63,402 bases of DNA from Allobosea sp. ASV33 (GTDB taxonomy: Bacteria > Pseudomonadota > Alphaproteobacteria > Rhizobiales > Beijerinckiaceae): contig NZ_JAELTI010000020.1 in NCBI RefSeq assembly GCF_016428755.1, forward strand, positions 1-63,402, written 5' to 3'. Positions 25,953-34,793 of the stretch are shown here, piece by piece; position 1 is the stretch's first letter; each line of letters starts with the position of its first letter. A model generated the notes under the pieces. The model was not told where the DNA came from. It made no database searches and saw only the letters and a list, made by a program, of their open reading frames with translations. The translations under genes and the position numbers were made by a program.

Positions 25953-28574
25953 TCATTCCTTGCTGTCATCCTTGGCGGGCTCGGGAGCCGGGGCGGAAGC
26001 GGGCTTCGCAGCCCCGGCCTCTTCCTCCTCGGGCTCCTCCGTCGCAACCGGCTTTTGCGCGCGGCGCGCCGGAGCGGCTGCGGCCGGCTTCGGCGCGTCC
26101 TGCTTCACGCGGCTGCCCGCGCCGTCGCGGCGCCCGACCGCCTCGGCGATGCTGCCGAGCGAATGCTCCACGCCCTCAAGCCCGCGCACCATCAGTTCCG
26201 GCACGGCGGCGGCCGGCTCCATCTCGGCCAGGCGCTTGTGGATCGCGAAATTCAGGTCGCTGTTGACCCGGCCCGTGATCTCGACATCGCCGACCACGCA
26301 GACGAGTTCGAAATCCATGGTCGTGGTGCCGAGCTTCTTGAACATCACCGCCGGCGGCGGCTTCTGCATCACGTCGCCATGGTTCGAGGCGACCTCGGAC
26401 AGCATCGCGCGCACCTGGCCGGCATCCAGCGTCCGCGGCACGGTGAGCGCGATCAGCACGCGCCCGGTCCGGTCGTTGCGCACGCGGTTGCGCACCACGC
26501 CGGAAATCAGGTTCGAGTTCGGGACGATCACCGTCGCCCGGTCGAAGGTCGCGATCTCGGTCGAGCGGACATTGATGCGCTTGACGATGCCCTCGATGTC
26601 GCCGACCAGAACCTGGTCTCCGACCCGGATCGGCCGCTCCCAGAGCAGGATCAGGCCCGAGACGAAATTCGACACCACCGACTGCAGGCCGAAACCGATA
26701 CCGACCGAGAGGGCCGACGCGACCAGCGTCAGGCGCTCCAAGCTCAGGCCCACCGCGGTGACCGTGATCGCCGCCGCCGCGATATAGCCGACATAGCCGG
26801 CGGCCGTGGTGATCGAGTTGCGCAGGCCGGGATCCATCGCGGTCGTCGGCAGGAACTGGTTCTCGAGCCAGCGCTGCATCGCCCGCGTCGCGCCGATGCC
26901 GATCGCGAAGACGATGGCGCCGACGACGATCGTCGAGAGCGAGACCGTGACGCCGCCGACCTGGAAGCCGAAGAAGGCCGCCCGTAGCGAGACCAGGAAA
27001 TCGCTCGATTCCAGCCCCCAGGGCGCCAGCACCAGGAGCAGCGTCACCGCGATGAGCAGGAGCTTCAGCACGCCGACGCCGATGACCGAGATCTTATCGA
27101 GCGTGGCGGCGCGCAGGCCCATGCCGGCCTTGAGCGTGAGCGCGAAGCGGCCCTTGCCGCCGAACAGCCGGGGAATGCCGAGATCGATGAACTGGAAGGC
27201 CAGCAGGAACAGGCAGGCGACGATGCCGACCCAGAGCGCCTGCTCGGCCAGGAAGGCCGCGAAGATGACATAGCCGCTCAGCGCCGCCGCGATGATGGCG
27301 AAGCCGATGATCCAGCCGAGGATGCGCACCGGCCCGAGGCTCGCGCCGTCCACCGGGACATAGGGGCCGAGGCAGGCCTCCTGCTCGACCTCGTCGTCGT
27401 CGCGGATCTGGTAGAGCCCGGCGATCAGCGCGAGCGCGAACAGGATGGCGAAGAAGGCCTTGACGATGATCGAGATGGCGAGGCCGGCGGCGATCGCCTG
27501 GAGCCAGGCCTCGAAGACCTTGCCGACCGACATCACCGCCGCCAGCGAACCCGCGATCCAGACGACGCTGCGCGCCGTCGTGTCCATCACCTTGACGAGG
27601 CGCCGCTGCGGGCTCGACGGCGCGAACAGCGCATCGGCCAGCGCCTGCACGAAGGCGAAGAAGGCGAGGCCGACGACCACGGCCCAGATCACCGGCTGGA
27701 TGCGCGGCGGCAGCAGCCCTGCCGTGTTCAGGGCCTTGTACATCAGCCAGCTCGCCAGAAGAGGCGGCGCGGCGCCGGCGACGATATGGGCCAGCGCGAT
27801 ATAGAGGCAGTGCAGGTTGCCGGTGTCCTGCGTGTTGCTGAAGCGCGCCTTGAAGCGCGGCAGATAGCGCGCCCGCGCCAGATAGAGCAGGAGAGCCCCG
27901 ATCAGGGCGAAGGCGACGACGGCCCCGCGCGTGCCCGAAAGAGCGTCGCTGACCCCTTCCAGCCAGCCCCCGAAGATATAGCCGGAGGCGCGCAGGTCTT
28001 CCGGCGCGGTGGCGATCGCGTTGCCCCAAACCTCCGGATTCGCCACGGAAGGACCGGCGGCGAACAATTCCTTGGCGAAGATCTCGCGGCGCTTGTCGCC
28101 GATGCTGCTCTGGAGCTGCTCGGCCTGGAGCAGCGAGGCCTTGGCGAGCTTCAGCGTCTCGTCGGCATCGGCGAAGGCCTTGGCCCGCGCCTCGCGGTCG
28201 CGGACGATCTCGGCGCTCTCGGCCGGCGCGCTGGCCTCCGGCTTGGGGCCGAGCTGGTCGAGCCGGAGCTTGGCCTGGTCGACCTTCGGCGCCTGCTCGT
28301 CGATGATCAGACGCAATTGGTCCAGCGAAGGCTGCAGGCGTAGCCGCTGCCGCTGCAATTCGGCGTCGGTCGGGCTGGGCGAGGCGAGCGTCGTCTCGAT
28401 CTGGGCGAGATCGGCGCGGACGCTGTCCAGCCGGGCGCGAAGGCTGCCCGGCTCGGGCGCGGTCTGGGCAAAGGCCGAGCCGGCAACCGCAAAGGCCACG
28501 GCCAGGAGCATCAGGCAAGCCGCCAGGAAGCCTCTCAGGCTCGGGAACGACGCTTGCGTCCTGCGCGCTGCCAT
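25953..28574 (-). CDS. large MscS-family mechanosensitive channel with DUF3772 domain
   Basis: An 873-residue inner-membrane channel. A signal peptide (cleaved near SAFAQ) is followed by a periplasmic coiled-coil DUF3772 region (about residues 35-200). Multiple transmembrane helices come next, then the MscS core with SVGIGFGLQSVVSNFVSGLILLWERPI split as SVGIGFGLQSVV and SNFVSGLILLWERPIRVGD. A cytoplasmic beta/cage domain follows, with VNVRSTEIATFDRATVIVPNS read as RSTEIATFDRATVIVPNS. The tail is Ala/Glu/Pro-rich and low complexity. ATG at 28574 restores a signal peptide. It likely releases osmolytes on hypo-osmotic shock. Confidence 0.92.
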   Translation of the reverse strand: MAARRTQASFPSLRGFLAACLMLLAVAFAVAGSAFAQTAPEPGSLRARLDSVRADLAQIETTLASPSPTDAELQRQRLRLQPSLDQLRLIIDEQAPKVDQAKLRLDQLGPKPEASAPAESAEIVRDREARAKAFADADETLKLAKASLLQAEQLQSSIGDKRREIFAKELFAAGPSVANPEVWGNAIATAPEDLRASGYIFGGWLEGVSDALSGTRGAVVAFALIGALLLYLARARYLPRFKARFSNTQDTGNLHCLYIALAHIVAGAAPPLLASWLMYKALNTAGLLPPRIQPVIWAVVVGLAFFAFVQALADALFAPSSPQRRLVKVMDTTARSVVWIAGSLAAVMSVGKVFEAWLQAIAAGLAISIIVKAFFAILFALALIAGLYQIRDDDEVEQEACLGPYVPVDGASLGPVRILGWIIGFAIIAAALSGYVIFAAFLAEQALWVGIVACLFLLAFQFIDLGIPRLFGGKGRFALTLKAGMGLRAATLDKISVIGVGVLKLLLIAVTLLLVLAPWGLESSDFLVSLRAAFFGFQVGGVTVSLSTIVVGAIVFAIGIGATRAMQRWLENQFLPTTAMDPGLRNSITTAAGYVGYIAAAAITVTAVGLSLERLTLVASALSVGIGFGLQSVVSNFVSGLILLWERPIRVGDQVLVGDIEGIVKRINVRSTEIATFDRATVIVPNSNLISGVVRNRVRNDRTGRVLIALTVPRTLDAGQVRAMLSEVASNHGDVMQKPPPAVMFKKLGTTTMDFELVCVVGDVEITGRVNSDLNFAIHKRLAEMEPAAAVPELMVRGLEGVEHSLGSIAEAVGRRDGAGSRVKQDAPKPAAAAPARRAQKPVATEEPEEEEAGAAKPASAPAPEPAKDDSKE

Positions 28575-28786
28575 GGGGGTGCGGCCCTGTCCTTGCAGAT
28601 GATTCGGCTCCGGCTCGACCCTCGGCACAGCCATGCCCGCAAGGCAAGATGAAGAGCGGAATTCGGCCGGCACGGAGGGCTCCCGGGCTTGCAAAGGGAT
28701 CGGGGCGGGGAGACAGGCCCCGCCGCCTCATCACCGCTAAACGCGACCTGAAGATGGCGAAGCGCCGCTTTCGGTCGCTTAGCCCC

Positions 28787-29881
28787 TCAATCGCGCGCCT
28801 TGCCCTTCGCCTTGGCACGGTTGTGATAGCTCGCATTGCCGAGCCCCGTGCCGATCGTCAGAACCGCCCAGTTATCGACATCCTGCATGGCCGGCATTTC
28901 GCTCAGGCCCTGGATCACCGCATCGTTGTGCATCACCACCTCGGTCTCGTGCTCGCCGATCTCCGGCACGAGCGCGCGGATGCTGTCGACGAGGTTGAAG
29001 CGGCTGCTTTCCCAGTTGCCGGGCAGGTTCTGCGCGCCGCGATCGATCGCGCCGTCGGGCTGGATCAGCCCGGGGCAGCCGACGCCGATGAAGGGCGCGA
29101 CCCGCAAGCCCTCCTTCTCGGCATTGGCGATCTGCTCGCGCAGCATCTTGCCCAGCCGCTTGATCGCCTCGTCGCGGCTCGGCTCCTCGTCGGCATGGCG
29201 CCAGAGCTCCGATTTCCAGACGCGCGCCTTGCTCAAATCCGGCGCCTTCTTCTGCCTGAGCTCGACGATGCCGGCGCGGATGTTGGAGCCGCCGATATCG
29301 ACCGCAACGAGGCTGTCATAGGCCTCGAAGATCCATTTCGGCGCGAGATGGGCGTTGCCGACCAAACCCGCCTCGTCGGGATGATGGCTGATCGGCACGA
29401 GATCGAGATCGCGCCCCTCCGTCCGCAGGATGATGGCGGCCCGCGCGATGGCGAGTTCGCCGACCCGGCTCTCGCGAAAACCGCCGCCGACCACGATGCG
29501 CTCGATCTCGGCCCAGCTCTTCAGTCGCGCGAAGCGGCGAATGACGAAGGCCAGCGATTGGGCGAAGCCCTCGACGGCACTGAGAACCAGCGCAGCCTCC
29601 TTCGCATCGCCGTCCTTGATCAGCGCATCGAGCTCTTTCTTGCTGATCTCGGCGGTCTTGCCCTTGAGCGGATCGTCGCCGTTGCGCTTGAGATGGCTCC
29701 GCAGCGCGTCGAGATGTTCGATGAAGGCGCCGCGGCTCGCCTTGTCGCCGACGAAGCCGTCATCGTCGCGAACCTCCAGATTATAGCTGGTGACCACCAC
29801 GGAAGGCAGTTCGCTCGCGCCATGCGGCCCGGTCGCGGCCTTGGCGGCATTGCGTGACGTCTCGGCGGTTGCCGTGGCCAT
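28787..29881 (-). CDS. ROK-family sugar kinase-like protein with apparently permuted halves
   Basis: A 364-residue ROK-like protein. The ATP-phosphate-1 motif DIGGSNIRAGIV, normally at the N-terminus, is at residues 195-206. GVGCPGLIQPDG is at 266-277, HND with the expected catalytic Asp at 318-320, and IGTGLGN at 343-349, only 15 residues before the end. Residues 85-180 instead look like the usual ROK C-terminal part: DGDAKEAALVLSAVEGFAQSL, then IERIVVGGGF, then DEAGLVGNAHLA. The order is therefore C-half then N-half. The ROK zinc motif (GHxxx...CxCGxxGC) is absent. The start at 29881 has GAGGGGGAACGAC upstream. It may be a glucokinase-like enzyme or a regulator; activity is unproven. Confidence 0.8.
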   Translation of the reverse strand: MATATAETSRNAAKAATGPHGASELPSVVVTSYNLEVRDDDGFVGDKASRGAFIEHLDALRSHLKRNGDDPLKGKTAEISKKELDALIKDGDAKEAALVLSAVEGFAQSLAFVIRRFARLKSWAEIERIVVGGGFRESRVGELAIARAAIILRTEGRDLDLVPISHHPDEAGLVGNAHLAPKWIFEAYDSLVAVDIGGSNIRAGIVELRQKKAPDLSKARVWKSELWRHADEEPSRDEAIKRLGKMLREQIANAEKEGLRVAPFIGVGCPGLIQPDGAIDRGAQNLPGNWESSRFNLVDSIRALVPEIGEHETEVVMHNDAVIQGLSEMPAMQDVDNWAVLTIGTGLGNASYHNRAKAKGKARD

Positions 29882-30061
29882 GTCGTTCCCCCTCGCTCGG
29901 ATGTGGATCAGCGGAGGCAACCCATCGGCAGCGGCCACGGTTCCCCCGCCTGGTCGATGCGCCGCATGCAGCCCGCTCGCGCGCTGCCGCAGTTGACCGC
30001 TGCCGCTATCGCCGCTCCAACAGGGAGCGAGCCGCGTCGATGCGGCCCTGGGGGATGGAAC

Positions 30062-30538
30062 GTGTCGGATCTGATCTTGCGGATGATCGTCATCGGTATC
30101 GGCGCGACCGCGCTCACCGATATCTGGGCTCAGTTCCTGCGCTTGTTCGGCTTCCCCAAGCCGAACTGGGCGATGCCCGGCCGCTGGTTCGCGCACCTGC
30201 CGCGCGGTCGCGTCTGGCATGAGGACATCGGCAAATCCGAGCCCGTCGCCGGTGAGCTCGCGATCGGCTGGATCTGCCATTACCTCGTCGGCATCGCCTT
30301 CGCCGGGATCGTGCTGGCCATCGCCGGGGCCGGCTGGGCGCGCAATCCGACCTTCCTACCGGCACTCATCGTCGGCTGGGCGACGATCGGCTGCGGCTGG
30401 TTCGCCCTGCAGCCCGGCATGGGCATGGGCATCGCCGCCTCGAAGAAGCCGAACGCGAACCAGATCCGGCTGCTGAATATCGTCAGCCACACTCTCTTCG
30501 CCTTCGGCCTTTACGGCACGGCGCTGCTGACGCGATAG
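30062..30538 (+). CDS. DUF2938 family membrane protein
   Basis: A 158-residue inner-membrane protein with about four hydrophobic helices (residues 4-20, 66-86, 92-115 and near the C-terminus). GIGATALTDIWAQFLRLFG and the FALQPGMGMGIAASKKPNANQIRLLN segment match the DUF2938 family. The GTG at 30062 is the likely start because GGGGATGGAAC precedes it; the longer open frame has no hydrophobic or family content upstream. Function unknown. Confidence 0.82.
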   Translation: MSDLILRMIVIGIGATALTDIWAQFLRLFGFPKPNWAMPGRWFAHLPRGRVWHEDIGKSEPVAGELAIGWICHYLVGIAFAGIVLAIAGAGWARNPTFLPALIVGWATIGCGWFALQPGMGMGIAASKKPNANQIRLLNIVSHTLFAFGLYGTALLTR

Positions 30539-30550
30539 CTTCACCGTCCT

Positions 30551-30636
30551 GCCCGGGCTTGACCCGGGCATCTCTCGTGACGCGGAGGTTCCGGCGTCTC
30601 TTCCGGCCTGAGATTCTCGGGTCAAGCCCGAGAACG
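30551..30636. repeat. double GGGCTTGACCC/GGGTCAAGCCC hairpin repeat
   Basis: Two oppositely oriented palindromes: CCCGGGCTTGACCCGGG (30552-30568) and TCTCGGGTCAAGCCCGAGA (30613-30631). The GGGTCAAGCCC core is shared with the element at 10421-10520. It sits between convergent genes. Confidence 0.6.
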
Positions 30637-30642
30637 ACGCCC

Positions 30643-31401
30643 TCAATCCAGTATCCGCGTCTCGTACTGGTAGAGCTCGCGGAAGCCCAGGCTGCCATAG
30701 AGGTTGATCGCGACCGCGTTGCTCTGCTCGACCTGCAGATAGGCGCTGTGGCAATCCATCGCCGCGGCCCAGCCCATCAATCCCTGCACGATCTTGCGGC
30801 CATAGCCATGGCCGCGATGGCCGGGATCGACGCAGATCAGACCGATCTCGGCCATGCCGCGCTCGGCCACGCTCATGCCGAAGGCGACAGCCTCGCCCTC
30901 GACCAGCCAGGTCGCGAAACCGGCCGGCAACCTGACCTTCTCGATGATGGCAGCGAGATTGGCGACATGGGTCTTGTGGCCGCTCTGGAGCGCGGCGACC
31001 CCGGCCGTCCATTCCTGGCTCGGCCGCGCCTCGATCTGCAGCTCCGGCTCCTCGGAGGCGGCAAGGCCGGCAAGCGGCGCGATCTGGCCGAACGACTTGT
31101 CCTTGACCCGGTAGCCGCGCTCCAGCACCGCCGCGCGCGTCGCATCCGCCACCAGCGGCGTCAGGCGAATGGCAGGGACCAATCCGTCCGCACGATAGAG
31201 CTCCTCGATCAGGTCGAGCATCGTGCCGTCGAGTTCGGCGCCATAGCTCAACGGCGTCGCCGAATTGGCCCGGCCCGAATAGCCGTTGGCGAAGCGCAAT
31301 ACCCAATCGCCGACGATCAATGTCGACAACGCCGGCCAGGCATTGATGATGCGCCGCTCGCAGCCGAGCACCAATTCGCTGTTATCCGTCTTCGTCAGCA
31401 T
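30643..31401 (-). CDS. GNAT family N-acetyltransferase (two-half type)
   Basis: A 252-residue acetyltransferase. The N-terminal half (SELVLGCERRIINAWPAL..., VGDWVLRFANGYSGRANSA) is the typical lead-in of this GNAT subgroup. The catalytic half has EIGLICVDPGHRGHGYGRKIVQGLM (read as DPGHRGHGYGRKIV) as the acetyl-CoA loop and NLYGSLGFRELYQYETR at the end. ATG at 31401 is the start; its first base is 1 base from the end of the cupin gene, so the gloB-cupin-GNAT set is one tight operon. Acceptor unknown. Confidence 0.87.
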   Translation of the reverse strand: MLTKTDNSELVLGCERRIINAWPALSTLIVGDWVLRFANGYSGRANSATPLSYGAELDGTMLDLIEELYRADGLVPAIRLTPLVADATRAAVLERGYRVKDKSFGQIAPLAGLAASEEPELQIEARPSQEWTAGVAALQSGHKTHVANLAAIIEKVRLPAGFATWLVEGEAVAFGMSVAERGMAEIGLICVDPGHRGHGYGRKIVQGLMGWAAAMDCHSAYLQVEQSNAVAINLYGSLGFRELYQYETRILD

Positions 31402-31402
31402 C

Positions 31403-31858
31403 CTATCCCCCGGACGGCTTGCGCGGTGTCGGCCGCCAGCCCGGCGGCGCCATCTCGAAGCCCTTGAATTCGAAACCCGGCGCGACCGTGCAACCGACCA
31501 AGGTCCAGGCGCCGAGCGAGGTCGCACTCTGCCACCAGCCGGCCGGCACCACGAATTGCGGGCGCTGGCCGGCGGCAAGCTCCGTGCCCAGATGATACGC
31601 CGAGGCATCGTGGCCATTGGGCGAGACGGTAATGACCAATGGCGCACCGGCATAATGGTGCCAGATCTCGGCCGCATCGACGCGGTGCCATTCCGAGGTC
31701 TCGCCGGTATCGAGCAGATAGTAGATCGCGGTCGAGAAGCCCCGGCCCTCCGGCCCGGCCGCGTCGCGAAACGTCTCGCGATAATAGCCGCCCTCGGGAT
31801 GGGGCTTGAGATCGAGCAGGCGGATGACCTCCGCCGCCGAGAGCCCGTCGAGCCGCAT
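31403..31858 (-). CDS. cupin domain protein (DUF985)
   Basis: A 151-residue small cupin. Family blocks are LDLKPHPEGGYYRETFRD (residues 17-34), STAIYYLLDTGETSEWHRVDAAEIWHHYAG (read as STAIYYLLD and SEWHRVDAAEIWHHY), and PAGWWQSATSLGAWTLVGCTVAPGF. The His-x-His and Glu residues could bind a metal. It begins 8 bases after gloB and ends 1 base before the GNAT gene. Members have been crystallised but their reaction is unknown. Confidence 0.88.
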   Translation of the reverse strand: MRLDGLSAAEVIRLLDLKPHPEGGYYRETFRDAAGPEGRGFSTAIYYLLDTGETSEWHRVDAAEIWHHYAGAPLVITVSPNGHDASAYHLGTELAAGQRPQFVVPAGWWQSATSLGAWTLVGCTVAPGFEFKGFEMAPPGWRPTPRKPSGG

Positions 31859-31866
31859 TGTCACGG

Positions 31867-32631
31867 TCAGAACCGGTTCTTGGCTTCGCGCAGGGCTGCG
31901 AAGACCGCGCCCGGTGCAGCACCCACCAGCCCCACCGCCTTCGCCAGCGCCGGCTCGGCCGCACGGAAGAACGGATTGGTCGCCTTTTCCTCGGCGACCG
32001 TGGTCAGTGCCCAGAAGCGGCCCTCGGCCTTGGCGGTCTCGGCCTCGGCAAAGCGCGCCTTGAGGGTCTCGTTCGCGGGATCGACCGAGCGGGCGAAGCG
32101 GGCATTGGCGAGGGTGTAGTCGTGGCCGCAGAGCAGGCGGGTGTCGCCCGGCAGCGCCATCAAGCGCGAGAGCGAGGTCCACATCCGCTCCATCTGGCCG
32201 GGCTGGACCCGCCCGCAGCCCATCACGAAGACGACGTCGCCAACCAGTGCGAGCTTGGCACTGCGCCCAACGAAGCTGAGATGCCCGTCGGAATGGCCCG
32301 GCGTATGCCAGATCTCGAAGCTTTCGCCGCCGAAGCTCACGGTGTCCCCCTCGCCGATGACCCGGTCGAGCGGCGCGCTGGTCCGCGCATCGGCCGGGCC
32401 GACGACAGTGGCGCCGGTCGCCTGCTTCACCTCGGCGACGCCCTGCGTGTGGTCGTGATGGGCATGGGTGATGAAGATGTCGCTGATCGTCCAGCCCTTG
32501 GCCTTGGCGGCGGCGAGCGTCTCGCCGGCATCAGGCACGTCGACGGCCGCGCAGGCGCCGCTGGCGGGATCGTGGAGCAGCGCACCCGCATTGTCGTTGA
32601 GCGTGCGGAAGACGTGAAGGTCGAGCGGCAT
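31867..32631 (-). CDS. gloB: hydroxyacylglutathione hydrolase (glyoxalase II)
   Basis: A 254-residue metallo-beta-lactamase-fold enzyme that hydrolyses S-lactoylglutathione to lactate and glutathione, the second step of methylglyoxal detoxification. The metal-binding THAHHDH motif lies near residues 54-60, with HTPGHSDGHLSF for the third His and CGHDY further on. The C-terminal all-helical region with NPFFRAAEP is the glyoxalase II substrate domain. ATG at 32631 with GGAGGAAG upstream is the start. It is divergent from a methyltransferase, a frequent neighbour pair in this order. Confidence 0.93.
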   Translation of the reverse strand: MPLDLHVFRTLNDNAGALLHDPASGACAAVDVPDAGETLAAAKAKGWTISDIFITHAHHDHTQGVAEVKQATGATVVGPADARTSAPLDRVIGEGDTVSFGGESFEIWHTPGHSDGHLSFVGRSAKLALVGDVVFVMGCGRVQPGQMERMWTSLSRLMALPGDTRLLCGHDYTLANARFARSVDPANETLKARFAEAETAKAEGRFWALTTVAEEKATNPFFRAAEPALAKAVGLVGAAPGAVFAALREAKNRF

Positions 32632-32770
32632 GGCTTCCTCCGGCAGGGTCGGCCCACCGGAACGGCAGGCGGTCATGCCTCTGCATGGGCCATGCCCGCT
32701 CGCCGATCAACCCGGCATCGCCGCAGGGCAGCCCTTGCGTTCGGGCGCCGCGCGTTCCATCTCAGGCGCC

Positions 32771-33538
32771 ATGCCTCTCGACGTCGTCGACCTGCGCGCC
32801 TTCTATGCAAGCCCGCTCGGCCATGTGGCCCGGCGCTTCATCGGCCGGGCGATGCTGCGATTCTGGCCGGACTGCGCCCGCCAGCGCCTGCTGGGCTTAG
32901 GCTATGCGACGCCTTATCTCTCGGTGCTCGGCATGCAGGCCGAGCGGACCATCGCCTTCATGCCGGCAGCGCAAGGCGTGGTGAACTGGCCCTCGCCCGG
33001 CCTCTCCGCCTCCGCCTTGGTCGAGCCGACGCTCCTGCCGCTGCCGACTGCCTCGATCGACCGTGTCGTGCTCGTCCACGCGCTGGAAGAGACGGAAAGC
33101 CCGGACGACCTCCTGGAAGAGGTCTCGCGCGTGCTCAATCCTGGCGGACGGATGATTCTCGTCGTGCCCAACCGACGCGGCCTCTGGGCCCGGATGGACG
33201 GCACGCCCTTCGGCCAGGGCCGCCCTTTCAGCCGCCGCCAGCTCTCAGCCCTGATGCGCGGCGCCGAGTTCTCGCCCGAGCATTGGACCGAGGCGCTCTA
33301 TGTCCCGCCCTTGCAAAGGCAGCTGCTGATGCGCTCGGCGCTGGCCTGGGAGCGGATCGGTTCCGGCCTTTCGCTGCCCTTCGCCGGCGTCCATATCATC
33401 GACGCCACCAAGCAATTCTACCGGCGCGCACCCCTGCGCGCGACGCGGCGCAGTTTCGCGCTGAGACCGGTTCTCCTGCCGCAGGCGTCGCCCACGCAGC
33501 GCGCGGCAAACCCGCCTGCGAAGCCAGGAACGGGTTGA
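32771..33538 (+). CDS. class I SAM-dependent methyltransferase
   Basis: A 255-residue methyltransferase. It is unusual in lacking a clear GxGxG motif I; instead LGLGYATPYLSVLG (about residues 43-56) fills that place. Motif II/III is ASIDRVVLVHALEETESPDDLLEEVSRVLNPGG, here recognised by LVHALEE and LNPGGRMILVVPN. A C-terminal basic region follows. The start at 32771 corresponds to the family N-terminus PLDVVDLRAFYASPLG. Position opposite gloB is conserved in alphaproteobacteria. Substrate unknown. Confidence 0.85.
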   Translation: MPLDVVDLRAFYASPLGHVARRFIGRAMLRFWPDCARQRLLGLGYATPYLSVLGMQAERTIAFMPAAQGVVNWPSPGLSASALVEPTLLPLPTASIDRVVLVHALEETESPDDLLEEVSRVLNPGGRMILVVPNRRGLWARMDGTPFGQGRPFSRRQLSALMRGAEFSPEHWTEALYVPPLQRQLLMRSALAWERIGSGLSLPFAGVHIIDATKQFYRRAPLRATRRSFALRPVLLPQASPTQRAANPPAKPGTG

Positions 33539-33641
33539 CAATTTCGCCGGGGCGCGGCCAAGGTCCGCCGCTTTTCAAGCCCGGTTTCACTGTAAACCGC
33601 CGCTCCGCCCGCTCAAGGCGCGGAATCTGAACTGGATCACG

Positions 33642-34595
33642 ATGCGTAGCTACCTGGATTTCGAGAAACCGGTCGCCGAGCTGGAGGCGAAGGCGGACGA
33701 GCTGCGGGCCCTCGAGGCACGCGGCGACGGCATCTCCCTTTCGGAGGAGATCGGCAAGCTCGACGCCCGCGCCAGCCAGGCGCTGAAGGAACTCTATGCG
33801 GCCCTGACGCCCTGGCAGAAGACGTTGGTGGCGCGCCATCCGCAGCGCCCGCATTTCAAGGATTACTGCGCCGGTCTGATCACCGAATTCACCCCGCTCG
33901 CCGGCGACCGCGCCTTCGGCGAGGACGAGGCCATCGTCGGCGGCTTCGGCCGTTTCCGCGGCGAGCCGGTCTGCGTCATCGGCCAGGAGAAGGGCGACTC
34001 GACCGAGACCCGCATCCGGCACAATTTCGGCATGCCCAAGCCTGAGGGCTATCGCAAGGCCGTGCGCCTGGCCGAGCTTGCGGACCGCTTCGGCCTGCCC
34101 GTCCTGAGCTTCGTCGACACCGCCGGCGCCTATCCCGGCATCGAGGCGGAGGAGCGCGGCCAGGCCGAGGCCATCGCCCGGTCGACCGAAGCCTGGCTGG
34201 GTCTGCGCAGCCCGAGCATCGCGCTGGTCATCGGCGAGGGTGGCTCGGGCGGGGCGATCGCGATCGCCGCCGCCAGCCGCGTCATGATGATGGAGCATGC
34301 GATCTATTCGGTGATCTCGCCGGAAGGCGCGGCCTCGATCCTCTGGCGCGACACGGCACGCGCGCAGGACGCCGCGACGGGCATGAAGATCACCGCGCAG
34401 GATCTGCTGAAATTCGGCATCATCGACAAGATCGTGCAGGAGCCGACGGGCGGCGCCCATCGCGACGGCCAGGCCGCGATCAACCGCGCGGGCGATGCGA
34501 TCGCCGCCGCGCTCAGCGATCTCGCCGGCTTGAGCGGCGACGACATCGTCGCCAAGCGTGCGGACAAGTTTCTCGCGATCGGCCGCAATCTCTGA
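33642..34595 (+). CDS. accA: acetyl-CoA carboxylase carboxyltransferase subunit alpha
   Basis: The alpha subunit of the carboxyltransferase that makes malonyl-CoA in fatty-acid synthesis; it pairs with AccD. The 317-residue length is standard. Recognisable blocks are the N-terminal YLDFEKPVAELEAKADELR, FGMPKPEGYRKAVRL, FVDTAGAYPGIEAEERGQ and GEGGSGGAIAI, then YSVISPEGAASILWRD. The start at 33642 is the family norm. It stands alone; accD is not in the window. Confidence 0.97.
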   Translation: MRSYLDFEKPVAELEAKADELRALEARGDGISLSEEIGKLDARASQALKELYAALTPWQKTLVARHPQRPHFKDYCAGLITEFTPLAGDRAFGEDEAIVGGFGRFRGEPVCVIGQEKGDSTETRIRHNFGMPKPEGYRKAVRLAELADRFGLPVLSFVDTAGAYPGIEAEERGQAEAIARSTEAWLGLRSPSIALVIGEGGSGGAIAIAAASRVMMMEHAIYSVISPEGAASILWRDTARAQDAATGMKITAQDLLKFGIIDKIVQEPTGGAHRDGQAAINRAGDAIAAALSDLAGLSGDDIVAKRADKFLAIGRNL

Positions 34596-34793
34596 GCAAT
34601 CTCGGGAACCGAATATCTCGCAATTGCGAAAGCAAGGGTCCTTTACCCCGCGTTGACCATGTGGCCAGACTCGGGAAGGCTATGGTAAGGAACCCTCAAG
34701 GCTAACGCATCTAAAACGAGTCGACGGCACAATTTGGCCGTCTTGCGAAGTCACAGGTCGCGCCCCGGCCTGCCGATCAATGGGATTGACGAC

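Noticed and set aside
33536..33541. TTGACA as a -35 box for accA
   Set aside because: It overlaps the methyltransferase stop codon and no acceptable -10 lies 16-18 bases downstream.
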